Assembly: GCF_000175935.2 (NCBI RefSeq)
Contig: NC_014837.1
Span: 2,418,001-2,482,000, forward strand
Direction of reading: 5' to 3'
DNA from: Pantoea sp. At-9b
GTDB taxonomy: Bacteria > Pseudomonadota > Gammaproteobacteria > Enterobacterales > Enterobacteriaceae
DNA length: 64,000 bases
A program made the translations under genes and the position numbers. Shown in pieces: positions 49,395 through 57,627 of the stretch (position 1 is its first letter; every line of letters begins with the position of its first letter). The notes beneath the pieces are model-generated. The model was not told the origin of the DNA, ran no database searches, and worked only from the letters and a program-made list of their open reading frames with translations.

Positions 49395-49887
49395 AATCGC
49401 CCTCAATACTTCAACCACACATAAAAACATCATACATTACCAGCCAAGCGGTTAGAAGAAACATCACTGGTTGGTTTATATAGCGTTGACATCTGTATTT
49501 TTTCAACGTTCTTCGCTTAAATTAAATTTTGCGTAATTTTTATTAGTTATTGTATCTGAAGATTTTAAATAACCTTACAGCTGGGTGGATACAAAAATGC
49601 CTAATCACCCTCGCGAGCCAATCGGGGCGCGTACCTGATGTTTAAACCGGCGTCTGTCACACCCCACAGCACCACCTTAAAAATAATCATCGCCGAGATA
49701 AATTATTACAATTTACTCTATTGGTTTTTTAATAATAACTGCCATGCGCGCGATTTATCACTGCCCGGCAGAATAATCAGCACCAAGCCAAGCTGTTCAG
49801 ATATCAGGATTGCCTTAAACTCAATTGAGAGTAATCTCATTGCACTCAAACAAAGGAGTTACCTTTCAATAAGGAAGTATTGCACAA
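49395..49887. other. Non-coding accessory spacer
   Basis: 493 bp, AT-rich, between divergent genes. No supported gene, tRNA or attachment site; it should contain the promoters of the flanking genes. The plus-strand frame at 49638-49934 overlaps the DUF3761 gene and lacks a ribosome site. Confidence 0.4.
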
Positions 49888-50166
49888 ATGCGGTTACTGG
49901 CAAGTTTCACTCTGGCTATGTTGCTTCTCGTTAACCCGGTCCAGGCAAAGCAGCACAAACCCGTTCCATCTCAAGATAGTGAACTCATCGAACAGGGTGA
50001 CTATACCAACTCGGACGGCAAACAGATCCATCGCCCGGCACATACAAAATCAGGCACCATCCCGGAGGGTGCAACAGCGCAATGTCGGGACGAAAGTTAC
50101 AGTTTCAGCACTCACCATCGCGGGACCTGCTCCAGGCATGGCGGCGTGAGTAGATGGTTGGGGTAA
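49888..50166 (+). CDS. Small secreted DUF3761-like protein (92 aa)
   Basis: A cleavable signal peptide (MRLLASFTLAMLLLVNPVQA, cut after VQA) is followed by a 72-residue mature domain. Its C-terminus, GATAQCRDESYSFSTHHRG then TCSRHGGVSRWL, fits the DUF3761 domain (GATAxCxDGxYSFSxxxxGxCSxHGGVxxWL). Two cysteines could pair. The family is common in secreted or cargo proteins of proteobacteria and has no established activity. The ATG is preceded by a weak ribosome site. Lies just outside the prophage. Confidence 0.72.
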   Translation: MRLLASFTLAMLLLVNPVQAKQHKPVPSQDSELIEQGDYTNSDGKQIHRPAHTKSGTIPEGATAQCRDESYSFSTHHRGTCSRHGGVSRWLG

Positions 50167-50380
50167 GTAGCATCGATTGAATGCCGGGTGAGCGTCAAGT
50201 GCTGGGGAAATGATCTAGTAAGAGGTGCAGACAAAAAAGACCGAATACTATTAAAACCACTTAAATTCAAATAGTTACTAGCAAGAGTGGCGGCTATTTG
50301 GCCAATGCATCACCATGCCGCCATTTTAAATCCATTTTTTAATTATGAGCATTGAAAATTAATAGCATTGTTAGATTTTT

Positions 50381-51706
50381 TTATTCATTAAGGCTCAAGA
50401 GTAGCTTTGGTATATCTTTATAATCATCAACCCACAGCACATTGAGTCCGAGTTCATTTGCATCTTGCTCCTCAAGATACATAACAAACTTGGTTGATTC
50501 TGAGTTCGCCTGCTTAGGAGATTTTTTTATTATGAAATGCTCTAGATTATCATCAGTACTTTTTCTCCATGCCACATCAAGTAAACGCCTCATATTAGGA
50601 TCAGTGAGACTAATCCCAACAAACAAACAGACGTTTTGTGTTAGTTTCTGAAGCTGAATTATATTTGACCAACTAAATGGTTCCATAAACTGACTATGAT
50701 ACCCATCCTCACTAAATACAACATTACTCTCATTATCTATATCACCATCCCGAGGAAGAAATCCATGAACATGATAGATTGGTAACTCATTAGATGTAAA
50801 TTTAACTGATTCAGAGTGTATGGCTTTATATTTAATTCGTTCTGAAGATAGCCGTTCTTCAATCAGCCCATCAAAATTAAATGTTATGATTGAATCAATA
50901 GACCTTCCATCCCTCCTAGGTCTGGATATTTCTGCTATCGCATTTATTAAATCACAAGTAGTTGGATTTTCTTTATATAATGCATTCCTTAAGACTTCAT
51001 TAAACTTTGTTTTTACGTTGTTTTTTATATATTTAGCCAATATCAATGGCGAAACAGAGTTCGAAACATCACTATCCTTAACAGTGTCGATGTCAAATTT
51101 GAGATTTTCATTTTGTTTTTTTATAACATCCAACATTTCGACGAATAAGTTATCAAGTAATTTATTCCACGTGGGAATGCCTGCATCTAATGATGTGCCA
51201 GCACCACAAAATAATGTCAACTTCCCTGAATTCAGGCTTAGCTTTATCTTATCAATTACTGTGATTTCTTTCACTTCATCATTTTTGAGTGGTGGTGACG
51301 CTAAATCCAAACTAACAAAACTGTCGAGATTAAGGTGCTTCACTAACTGCCTGAAACTATTTATGCCTTTAGGTTTGAGCCTGTAATAAGGGTATGCATT
51401 CAAATAATCAGGAACAATCAAGTCATCAAAAACAATGTTAAATATCTTCCCGTTATTCAAGATAGTTTCGTTCAGTTTATTTACAGCATATTTTGATTTA
51501 AAGAAACTGTTCGTAAGAATGTTAAAGACGACATCATAATTTAATTTCTCCTGTTCATTAACAATCACTTTTTTCGTTGCTACGTTGTTTGTAAACGATA
51601 AGAACAAACTAGATGAAACCACCTCTATATCCCCACTGGCTAAGGACTCTTTAATCATTACAGCCAGACTTTCATCATACCTTGAATAATTCAAATAAAT
51701 CTTCAT
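50381..51706 (-). CDS. TIR-like/SIR2 fusion protein, candidate NADase antiphage effector
   Basis: 441 residues in two parts. Residues 1-125 look TIR-like: KIYLNYSRYDESLAVMIKES, a central DVVFNILTNSFF strand, then SKYAVNKL. Residues ~155-441 are a SIR2 domain: GAGTSLDAGIPTW (168-180) for NAD, N277 and D279 in TFNFDGL, and H314 in YHVHGF, so catalysis looks possible. The TIR motif has lysine (K77) where NAD-cleaving TIRs have glutamate. It is AT-rich, on the same strand as cI, and starts 45 bp after the cI stop, so it is probably expressed in lysogeny. By analogy to Thoeris and other SIR2 systems it may deplete NAD+ on infection. Confidence 0.72.
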   Translation of the reverse strand: MKIYLNYSRYDESLAVMIKESLASGDIEVVSSSLFLSFTNNVATKKVIVNEQEKLNYDVVFNILTNSFFKSKYAVNKLNETILNNGKIFNIVFDDLIVPDYLNAYPYYRLKPKGINSFRQLVKHLNLDSFVSLDLASPPLKNDEVKEITVIDKIKLSLNSGKLTLFCGAGTSLDAGIPTWNKLLDNLFVEMLDVIKKQNENLKFDIDTVKDSDVSNSVSPLILAKYIKNNVKTKFNEVLRNALYKENPTTCDLINAIAEISRPRRDGRSIDSIITFNFDGLIEERLSSERIKYKAIHSESVKFTSNELPIYHVHGFLPRDGDIDNESNVVFSEDGYHSQFMEPFSWSNIIQLQKLTQNVCLFVGISLTDPNMRRLLDVAWRKSTDDNLEHFIIKKSPKQANSESTKFVMYLEEQDANELGLNVLWVDDYKDIPKLLLSLNE

Positions 51707-51751
51707 TGGTCGACCACTCAGATAGATACTTTGATTAAATGTCTTGCATAC

Positions 51752-52594
51752 TTAATAATCATAATTAATTGTAAAAATCACTTTCCCTTCAGGAGTTAAT
51801 TCATTAACCCCACAAAAAAAACTTACACCACTGCTCGAAACATTTATTTTATTGTTTGGCAAAAGTGTAACATCATAAACATCTAGCTTCCCTCCTATAT
51901 TTAGCAACCACCGACCATTACTTATCTCTTTAATGCTAACATCCACTATCCACGCAGACAGTGGGCCTTTTATAAATAATGGTTCTTTAATATGTTCGGG
52001 AAAAAATGTTAAATCAACGATCCAAAAACCATCATCATGCAACACTCCTGCGTTAAGGTTTTTTCGAGGGAAAGCAATAGATTTATTTTCACTCGCGTTA
52101 AATACATGTTGTGTACCTTTTCCAGTAGCAAGCCATTTCAATGACACTCCAGTATCAAGAGCGCAGGTTACAACGACATCACCAGGAAAATAGTTTCTTC
52201 GCACCCATGTGCTAACAGTTCCTGAAGATATGCCTAATAGCTCACAAAGTTGCTTTTGCATAGTAAACCCATAGGCATCCATGACACGGCGTAATACAGG
52301 CTTACCACCATTAGATGTTATCTCATTGTAGAGACTCTCTCCCCTAAGGATATAGGGCCTCTCCCCCATGTTTGCATTTGCAAGCTCACCAGTAACTAAC
52401 CATTGCAAATCAGCGCCTGTATCTAGCGCACATTTGATTATGGAATTTCCCGGAACACTATCACGCTGCGTCCAGCCGCTGATGTTATTAGCAGGTATAG
52501 CAAGTGCTGCTGCCAAGTCCTTTTGTGTGCTTACACCGTAAGAAGACATCAATCTTTCTAGAATTTGAGCACTATGGCCCTTCCCATTGACCAT
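51752..52594 (-). CDS. Phage CI-type repressor with tandem DNA-binding domains
   Basis: 280 residues from ATG 52594. Two copies of the Bac_CI-type N-terminal domain are seen: residues ~10-70 (STQKDLAAALAIPANNISGW ... CALDTGADLQWLVTGE) and ~98-159 (TMQKQLCELLGISSGTVSTW ... CALDTGVSLKWLATGKG). The usual 186-like CI has one. The rest (170-280) is a beta-rich C-terminal domain for oligomerisation. A promoter TTGACA-N17-TATTGG sits so close to the ATG that the mRNA could be leaderless. Divergent from cox; the TIR-SIR2 gene follows in the same direction. Confidence 0.82.
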   Translation of the reverse strand: MVNGKGHSAQILERLMSSYGVSTQKDLAAALAIPANNISGWTQRDSVPGNSIIKCALDTGADLQWLVTGELANANMGERPYILRGESLYNEITSNGGKPVLRRVMDAYGFTMQKQLCELLGISSGTVSTWVRRNYFPGDVVVTCALDTGVSLKWLATGKGTQHVFNASENKSIAFPRKNLNAGVLHDDGFWIVDLTFFPEHIKEPLFIKGPLSAWIVDVSIKEISNGRWLLNIGGKLDVYDVTLLPNNKINVSSSGVSFFCGVNELTPEGKVIFTINYDY

Positions 52595-52708
52595 AAAAAC
52601 ACCAATAAGTGATAAATAATCATTTGTCAAATCGTTTTTACGATCTAAAGTGTACTCACACCACATGAAACACCATAGAACAAAACGACCACGAGGAGAT
52701 ACTGCGTT
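52595..52708. promoter_or_regulatory. cI-cox switch region
   Basis: Divergent promoter region of the lysogeny switch. Minus strand: TTGACA (52631-52626), 17-bp spacer, TATTGG (52608-52603) reading to cI. Plus strand: TTGTCA at 52624-52629 overlaps it as a -35 candidate for cox, with a poor -10. The palindrome atcgtttttacgat at 52631-52644 is an operator candidate. GAGGAGA precedes cox. Confidence 0.45.
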
Positions 52709-53110
52709 ATGCATACTGAAAATGCAAACAGTCAGAACGCATTTGACTTAGTGCAATCTCAAGATTTTATTGCCAATGTTGCCGCCATTTTAATGCCAGC
52801 AATCAGCGAAGCGGTTAATGACGCCGTCAACAAAGCTGTCACGCTGGCAACCTCCCCCACTATGTCTAAGCAGGACTTCGCCACAGCAAACCGCATCAGC
52901 CTGTCTGTGTTGGAGAAATGGATCGCTAACGGCGTTGTATTGCTGGCTCCCACCCCATCATTCACATACACGCAAAACCGCACCAACCGTAAGACCGGCG
53001 AAGTGGTAGAAACCACCATGACTAAACATGGAAATCCGCTTATCAATGTTGCCGCCTGGCGTGAAAAGAATCGCCAACAAGCAATCAAATGTCGCTATAT
53101 CAAACCCTAA
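52709..53110 (+). CDS. cox: Cox/Apl-type phage regulatory protein
   Basis: 133 residues. The core MSKQDFATANRISLSVLEKW (~51-70) is a Cox-family helix-turn-helix, as in P2-like phages where Cox represses the lysogeny promoter and assists excision. The C-terminal basic stretch GNPLINVAAWREKNRQQAIK is typical. The N-terminal extension (residues 1-50) is longer than in P2 Cox. Strong ribosome site (GAGGAGA). With int gone, its excision role would be idle. Confidence 0.8.
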   Translation: MHTENANSQNAFDLVQSQDFIANVAAILMPAISEAVNDAVNKAVTLATSPTMSKQDFATANRISLSVLEKWIANGVVLLAPTPSFTYTQNRTNRKTGEVVETTMTKHGNPLINVAAWREKNRQQAIKCRYIKP

Positions 53111-53141
53111 TTTGATTTTGCAAGTTGCGAGGGATTTGAAC

Positions 53142-53651
53142 ATGTTTGATTTTAAGGTTTCTACCCATGCGCACTATGACGATGCCTGTCGGAAATTCGC
53201 CTTAGCGCACAACATGGAAGACATTGCGAATAAAGCCGGAATGCGCGCGCAAACGCTGCGTAACAAGCTCAACCCGGATCAGCCGCATCAGCTTACAGTA
53301 ACAGAGGTTCTTACTCTTACCGACGTAACTGAAGATGCAACGCTCGTTGATGGCCTGCTGGCACAAATTCAGTGCCTGCCATGCGTACCAATCAACGAAG
53401 TCGCAAACGAAAAGTTACCTCTGTATGTCATGAAAGCAACCGCAGAAGTGGGCCAGTTAGCCGCTGGCGCAATTTCTACAGAGCCTATGACCGCCAGCAG
53501 TAAACGCGGTTTGCTGCAAAACGTTAATAACGGTATCCGCTGCTTAACACTGGCAGCAATCGCGGTGCAGGCCCGAATTCAGGCTAACCCAGCGTTGTCC
53601 TCTACCGTCGATGCTATCAGCGGTATCGGTGCATCACTCGGCATGAGTTGA
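53142..53651 (+). CDS. Phage CII-type regulatory protein (CP76 family)
   Basis: 169 residues from ATG 53142 (GAGGGA upstream). Conserved CP76/186 CII features: DYDDACRKFA-like YDDACRKFALAHNMEDIANK, AGMRAQTLRNKLNPDQPHQL (HTH), TEVLTLTDVTEDATLVDG. In phage 186, CII promotes entry to lysogeny by activating transcription. An in-frame upstream codon (53028) overlaps cox and is rejected. Intact. Confidence 0.82.
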   Translation: MFDFKVSTHAHYDDACRKFALAHNMEDIANKAGMRAQTLRNKLNPDQPHQLTVTEVLTLTDVTEDATLVDGLLAQIQCLPCVPINEVANEKLPLYVMKATAEVGQLAAGAISTEPMTASSKRGLLQNVNNGIRCLTLAAIAVQARIQANPALSSTVDAISGIGASLGMS

Positions 53652-53660
53652 GGTGCATTC

Positions 53661-53849
53661 ATGATCTCGATGGCAGGAAGGCTTAAACGTCAAAGCCCAT
53701 CCATGTCTTACGGGCACGGCTGGATCATGGGAGAAGATGGTAAACGCTGGAATCCAGCAGCGCCGTCATCATCTGGAGCAAAGTCTCAGGCATTACCAAA
53801 GAGAGGTAAATCATGGCTATCGAAGGCGATTCCATGCTGGTCGAATTAA
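53661..53849 (+). CDS. Small phage early protein (DUF2724-like)
   Basis: 62 residues, with GAGGTG upstream. SMSYGHGWIMGEDGKRWNPA fits the short P2-like early protein family that I recall as DUF2724. The rest is basic and serine-rich. Overlaps the next gene by 37 bp in another frame. Function unknown. Confidence 0.65.
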   Translation: MISMAGRLKRQSPSMSYGHGWIMGEDGKRWNPAAPSSSGAKSQALPKRGKSWLSKAIPCWSN

Positions 53850-54154
53850 CTACCAGTCAACGCGTTGCCGCGCTTAATCATGTTGCTCTGCTTCGCGCAC
53901 AACTGATGGGCGGAAATTGCGAAAAAGATGTGGCCCGTTTTATTGCTGAAATGCGAGATGTGACTGACTGCAATTATCAGGATAACAAACGTGCGTTAAG
54001 CGCCATCTTTTTCCTGGCGAATATCGGCAAAGACAGGCACTCAGCCAATTTCACTGATCTAACTGCCGATGAAAGAAACGCGCTGATTCGTGCAATGAAC
54101 CACCTGAAAGCCGTTGTCAGTTTATTCCCTAAACGAATGACTCTTTCGAACTAA
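53813..54154 (+). CDS. Phage early protein (DUF5347-like)
   Basis: 113 residues; AGAGGT precedes the ATG. TSQRVAALNHVALLRAQLMG and DNKRALSAIFFLANIGKDRH fit a P2-like phage early family (recalled as DUF5347). Soluble, mostly helical. Function unknown. The order of small genes between cII and A is conserved in P2-like phages. Confidence 0.68.
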   Translation: MAIEGDSMLVELTTSQRVAALNHVALLRAQLMGGNCEKDVARFIAEMRDVTDCNYQDNKRALSAIFFLANIGKDRHSANFTDLTADERNALIRAMNHLKAVVSLFPKRMTLSN

Positions 54155-54221
54155 ATAAACCAAAGCAATTAGTTGGCGTAAACCCGCCGGGATTCACTTT
54201 GCCTCAAGAAAGGAAAATCAC

Positions 54222-54452
54222 ATGCTGAATAAATTTACTAAGTCCAGTCAACCAGCATCATATATTGAACTTGATATGATGCTGAATGACACACGTCGCG
54301 AAGAGCGCCGCGGTCGTACTGACCTTATGGTCTCCCGTCTTAACATCCTGGCCTCAAAAATTCGCCGGGATGAGTTAACCCACGTTGACGCCGCCGAGCT
54401 GCTTTATCAAGAAGCGGAAAAGCTACAGGCACAAATTGAGGAGGCGCATTAA
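54222..54452 (+). CDS. Phage early protein (DUF2732-like)
   Basis: 76 residues; AAGAAAGGA upstream. LDMMLNDTRREERRGRTDLM and the helical C-terminus AAELLYQEAEKLQAQIEEAH resemble the DUF2732 family of P2-like phages. The stop overlaps the start of the next gene (TAATG). Function unknown. Confidence 0.72.
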   Translation: MLNKFTKSSQPASYIELDMMLNDTRREERRGRTDLMVSRLNILASKIRRDELTHVDAAELLYQEAEKLQAQIEEAH

Positions 54453-54676
54453 TGGCCGACTCAATGGATATCGTGCAACAGCGCACCGACGAAATGCTGG
54501 CTCGCAACATCGCGCTTATCGTTAATCGCGCACCTGCTGTAAGCTCCTCATTTTGTGAAGACTGTGATGCCCCAATTCCTAAAAAGCGCCGCCGCGCTTA
54601 TCTGGGTGTTACCCGCTGCGTTTCCTGCCAGGAAATTGAGGAACAGCGCAATAAACACCTGACGGGTAATTCCTGA
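54452..54676 (+). CDS. TraR/DksA-type zinc-finger phage protein
   Basis: 74 residues. The C4 zinc finger CEDCDAPIP...RCVSCQEIEE is the TraR/DksA signature; phage TraR homologues bind RNA polymerase in the secondary channel and change promoter choice without ppGpp. The N-terminal helix (DIVQQRTDEMLARNIALIV) is the coiled-coil tip equivalent, with Asp at D5. Overlaps both neighbours by 1 base or more (TAATG, TGATG), so translation is coupled through to A. Confidence 0.85.
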   Translation: MADSMDIVQQRTDEMLARNIALIVNRAPAVSSSFCEDCDAPIPKKRRRAYLGVTRCVSCQEIEEQRNKHLTGNS

Positions 54677-56540
54677 TGCATGAGGAATTCGCTTACCCGT
54701 GGAATGCTCCACGGGAAGCCATTGCCAGCCCCTATCCTACTTATGAGCAAATTCATAGCCGCAGTCAGATGATTGCGGCTTTAGCACATGCGCAGGAGCT
54801 TCTCGAACAGCAGCCGAAGCTGATCCAACTCGATGTTAAACGTCGTGCCAGCGAGCTGGAGAAAGCACAGGGAACAGCCCGCGCCAATGCGTACTTAACA
54901 AAAACTTTTGTTGAGCGCACATTGCCGCGTGTTGAATGCGTAAACGCAAATTACCAACTCGACGAAATGAAGACAGCCACCTTTAACCTACTGGCCGAAA
55001 ATGCCGGGGAAAGAGCGGGTGCAGCACCCGCTGGCGGTGGACTGTGGGAATTGATGAAGCGCTTTAACCGTCTGCCTGATATGGCGCGTGCTGATGTTGA
55101 TCTGCTGGCGGGTGACGTGGCTAATTTTATTATGGCCGAACTGGTATAGGCTCATAGCCAGGGCGGTGACGAGACAGATTACAAATACACACATCGCGTT
55201 TATATGACCGCCGCGACCATCACCCGCGAACTGAGTCAGACACCGCCACTGTGGGATAAAGTCACATCACGTTTGTTTGATCCGGAAGAAGTTACACCGG
55301 CCATCATGCGTATGAAGACTGAAAAATGGTGGAAAGGCCGACTGCGTCATGTTGCGTCTGCCTGGCGCGAGCACTTGCAGATCGCACTCGCTAACATCAG
55401 CAAAAAGCACACCCCATATGCCAGCAATATGACGGTTGCGGAATGGCGTGAGCAGAAACGCCGCACGCGCGAATTTCTTAAAGGCATGGAGTTAGAGGAC
55501 GAAGAAGGCAATCGCATCAGTCTTATAGAGAAATACGACGCCAGTGTGGCTAACCCCGCCATTCGTCGCTGCGAGTTGATGACGCGTATCCGGGGCTTTG
55601 AAAATATCTGCAACGAAATGGGCTTTATCGGCGAGTTCTATACTCTCACCGCACCAGCTCGCTACCACGCCACTATTAAGACCGGCCATCGTAATCGTAA
55701 ATGGAACGGAGCCAGCCCGGCAGACACACAACGTTATCTCTGCAACCTCTGGCAGAAAATCCGCGCAAAGTTGCATCGTGAAGAAATCCGTATCTTTGGC
55801 ATACGTGTTGCTGAACCTCATCATGATGCGACCCCTCACTGGCATATGCTGATGTTTATGCTTCCTGAAAATGTCGATCGCGTGCGCGAGGTGATGCGTG
55901 AATATGCCTGGCAGGAAGACAACAAAGAGCTGAAAAGCGAAAAGGCTCTCAGAGCGCGTTTTCACGCCGAAGCTATCGCCCCGGAAAAAGGCAGCGCCAC
56001 CGGATACGTAGCGAAATACATCTCTAAAAATATCGACGGCTATGCACTCGATGGAGAGCTGGACGACGAAAGCGGCAAAGAGCTTAAAGAGACAGCGTCA
56101 GCCGTTTCCGCCTGGGCGGCACGCTGGCATATCCGCCAGTTTCAGTTTGTGGGCGGCGCGCCGGTAACGGTTTATCGCGAGTTGCGTTGCATGGCTGACA
56201 GCAAAACCGCACACGGTCTGAGCGTTGAATTCGCTGCTGCGCACGATGCAGCCACGCTGGTGATTGGGCTGGCTATGTCAACGCTCAGGGCGGGCCGTTC
56301 GTCCGTCGTGATGATTTAGCAGTGCGCACCTGGTATCAGCCGAGCGATGACGTAAACGAATACGGCGAAGAAACCGTGCGTATCAAAGGCGTTTTTGCAA
56401 CTGAAGTTGGTGCAGACACGCCAATCTTAACCCGTCTGACGCAGTGGAAAATCGTCCCCAAACGTGCCGTTGATTTGGCCGTTGACCTTCAGGGCGCGTC
56501 TGCGCCCTCTCGGAGTTCTGTCAATAACTGTACGTACTAA
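54676..56540 (+). pseudogene. Replication initiation gene A (P2 gpA-like), broken
   Basis: Rolling-circle replication endonuclease in three pieces. 54676-55149 gives the N-terminal part (YPWNAPREAI) and ends in TAG at 55147; the frame then continues unchanged (VYMTAATITREL) to 56319. The catalytic core is present: FYTLTAPARYHAT, the HxH of PHHDATPHWHM, and YVAKYISKNIDGYALDGE with its tyrosines. Near 56251-56254 one base is missing; the next frame resumes as VRTWYQPSDDVNEYGEE. The gene stops at SVNNCTY, ~200+ residues short of P2 gpA, where the restriction cassette begins. Not functional. Confidence 0.88.
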
Positions 56541-56621
56541 CTGGGTACTAAGCAGACGGGCCGAAATTTTCTGGGGTCTGCTTTGTGCGAAAAAAAGTTG
56601 CCCTGTGTCCCCTATAGGTAA

Positions 56622-56672
56622 AAACTCTTTTTCATCCAGATATGTTACTGATTGGATGAAGGGAGTTTTTTC
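56622..56672. terminator. Terminator at the 3' end of the restriction-modification genes
   Basis: Nested arms aaaaactc/gagttttt and tcatcca/tggatga at 56622-56672, with T-runs on both strands. It would stop the minus-strand restriction-modification transcript just after its last gene. Confidence 0.65.
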
Positions 56673-56676
56673 CTCT

Positions 56677-57627
56677 TTAGATGGCAGCGCTAAATTGTAA
56701 TGTCTTGATATATCGTTCCATGAATAACCAATCTGGCTCACCCACACCATCGACTGGCAAGAATATTAGGGACTCTTTCATCCTGGCTATCCCCCACTTC
56801 CTGCCGTAACTATAACGATATCGCTCCTTCTTAATGAGAGCGCATAAAAACAAAGCGACGTATTTGTTCATGTTAAATTTAGGTGTAAATATATGTACAT
56901 CTTCAGTAGAACAAAAAGGCCTATCTTGATAGAAAGCATTTGCTACACTATTTCCGTTACGCACTACGGAAATAACTCCAGCTTGATGCATTGGATCGTG
57001 ATCGGTTTTGCTTGTCACACCGTTATTAAACTCCGACGCACTAACAAAAGGGTGCTTGCCTCTTCCATTTAGCTCCTTTTTCCGCGGGCCACGCCCTCTG
57101 TCAATCTCAAATATATCATCATACCTGAAAGGTTTAAATGAGCTAAGGTCGAGCTCAATAACTTCATCAATCAGACATTTTGAAATATTATCTGCAGCAG
57201 AAATATTGGCATGCCGTACCCACTCAGGCACCGATGCTAACGATGGGATTTTTATCTCCGCAAGAGTTCTATTTGCTTGTCGCCCATAGTTAAATCTATA
57301 TTTATTTGCACGCAAGCAGGCACAATAAAATATTTTTTCTTGGCTGGACATGTCTGTTTTTGCAGTTAAATAATATATATCCCTGCCACTATAAAAAGGT
57401 TCAGACTGCAAGAAAGACTCCATGACAGAGCCGCCGCACGCAACTGTAATTGAACCAGCAGGAAGGGGACTTAGACCTTCAACTATACAGACTCTTGCGG
57501 AAACACCATTATTCTTTGCTGTTCTAGATACAAACGGCACACCTTCAGGATCAATAGTTTGTTTATTTAGCTCAAAGTTTGATCCATATTTAACTTCAAA
57601 CAAGTCTGAGACACTTACAAGTTTCAC
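56677..57627 (-). CDS. BcgI-like specificity subunit (type IIB restriction-modification, B subunit)
   Basis: 316 residues from GTG 57627, overlapping the A-subunit stop by 4 bp (GTGA). Two related target-recognition halves are seen. Half 1 (~1-150): FEVKYGSNFELNK, AGSITVACGGSVMESFLQ, YRFNYGRQANRTLAEIKIPS. Half 2 (~160-316): FEIDRGRGPRKKELNGRGKH, GVISVVRNGNSVANAFYQD, YRYSYGRKWGIARMKES. Such a two-TRD subunit reads a split target, as BcgI-B does. The target sequence cannot be read from the protein. AT-rich relative to the chromosome. Confidence 0.8.
   Translation of the reverse strand: MKLVSVSDLFEVKYGSNFELNKQTIDPEGVPFVSRTAKNNGVSARVCIVEGLSPLPAGSITVACGGSVMESFLQSEPFYSGRDIYYLTAKTDMSSQEKIFYCACLRANKYRFNYGRQANRTLAEIKIPSLASVPEWVRHANISAADNISKCLIDEVIELDLSSFKPFRYDDIFEIDRGRGPRKKELNGRGKHPFVSASEFNNGVTSKTDHDPMHQAGVISVVRNGNSVANAFYQDRPFCSTEDVHIFTPKFNMNKYVALFLCALIKKERYRYSYGRKWGIARMKESLIFLPVDGVGEPDWLFMERYIKTLQFSAAI

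Noticed and set aside
49638..49934. 98-codon frame upstream of the DUF3761 gene
   Set aside because: Overlaps the signal-peptide gene in another frame, lacks a ribosome site and has no recognisable pattern.
50167..50380. Phage integrase or attL next to the immunity region
   Set aside because: Only 214 bp without a frame of useful length; no tyrosine recombinase motif, tRNA end or direct repeat was recognised.
55147..55203. Programmed stop-codon readthrough in gene A
   Set aside because: No supporting structure, and the gene has a further frameshift and a truncation, so simple decay is the better explanation.
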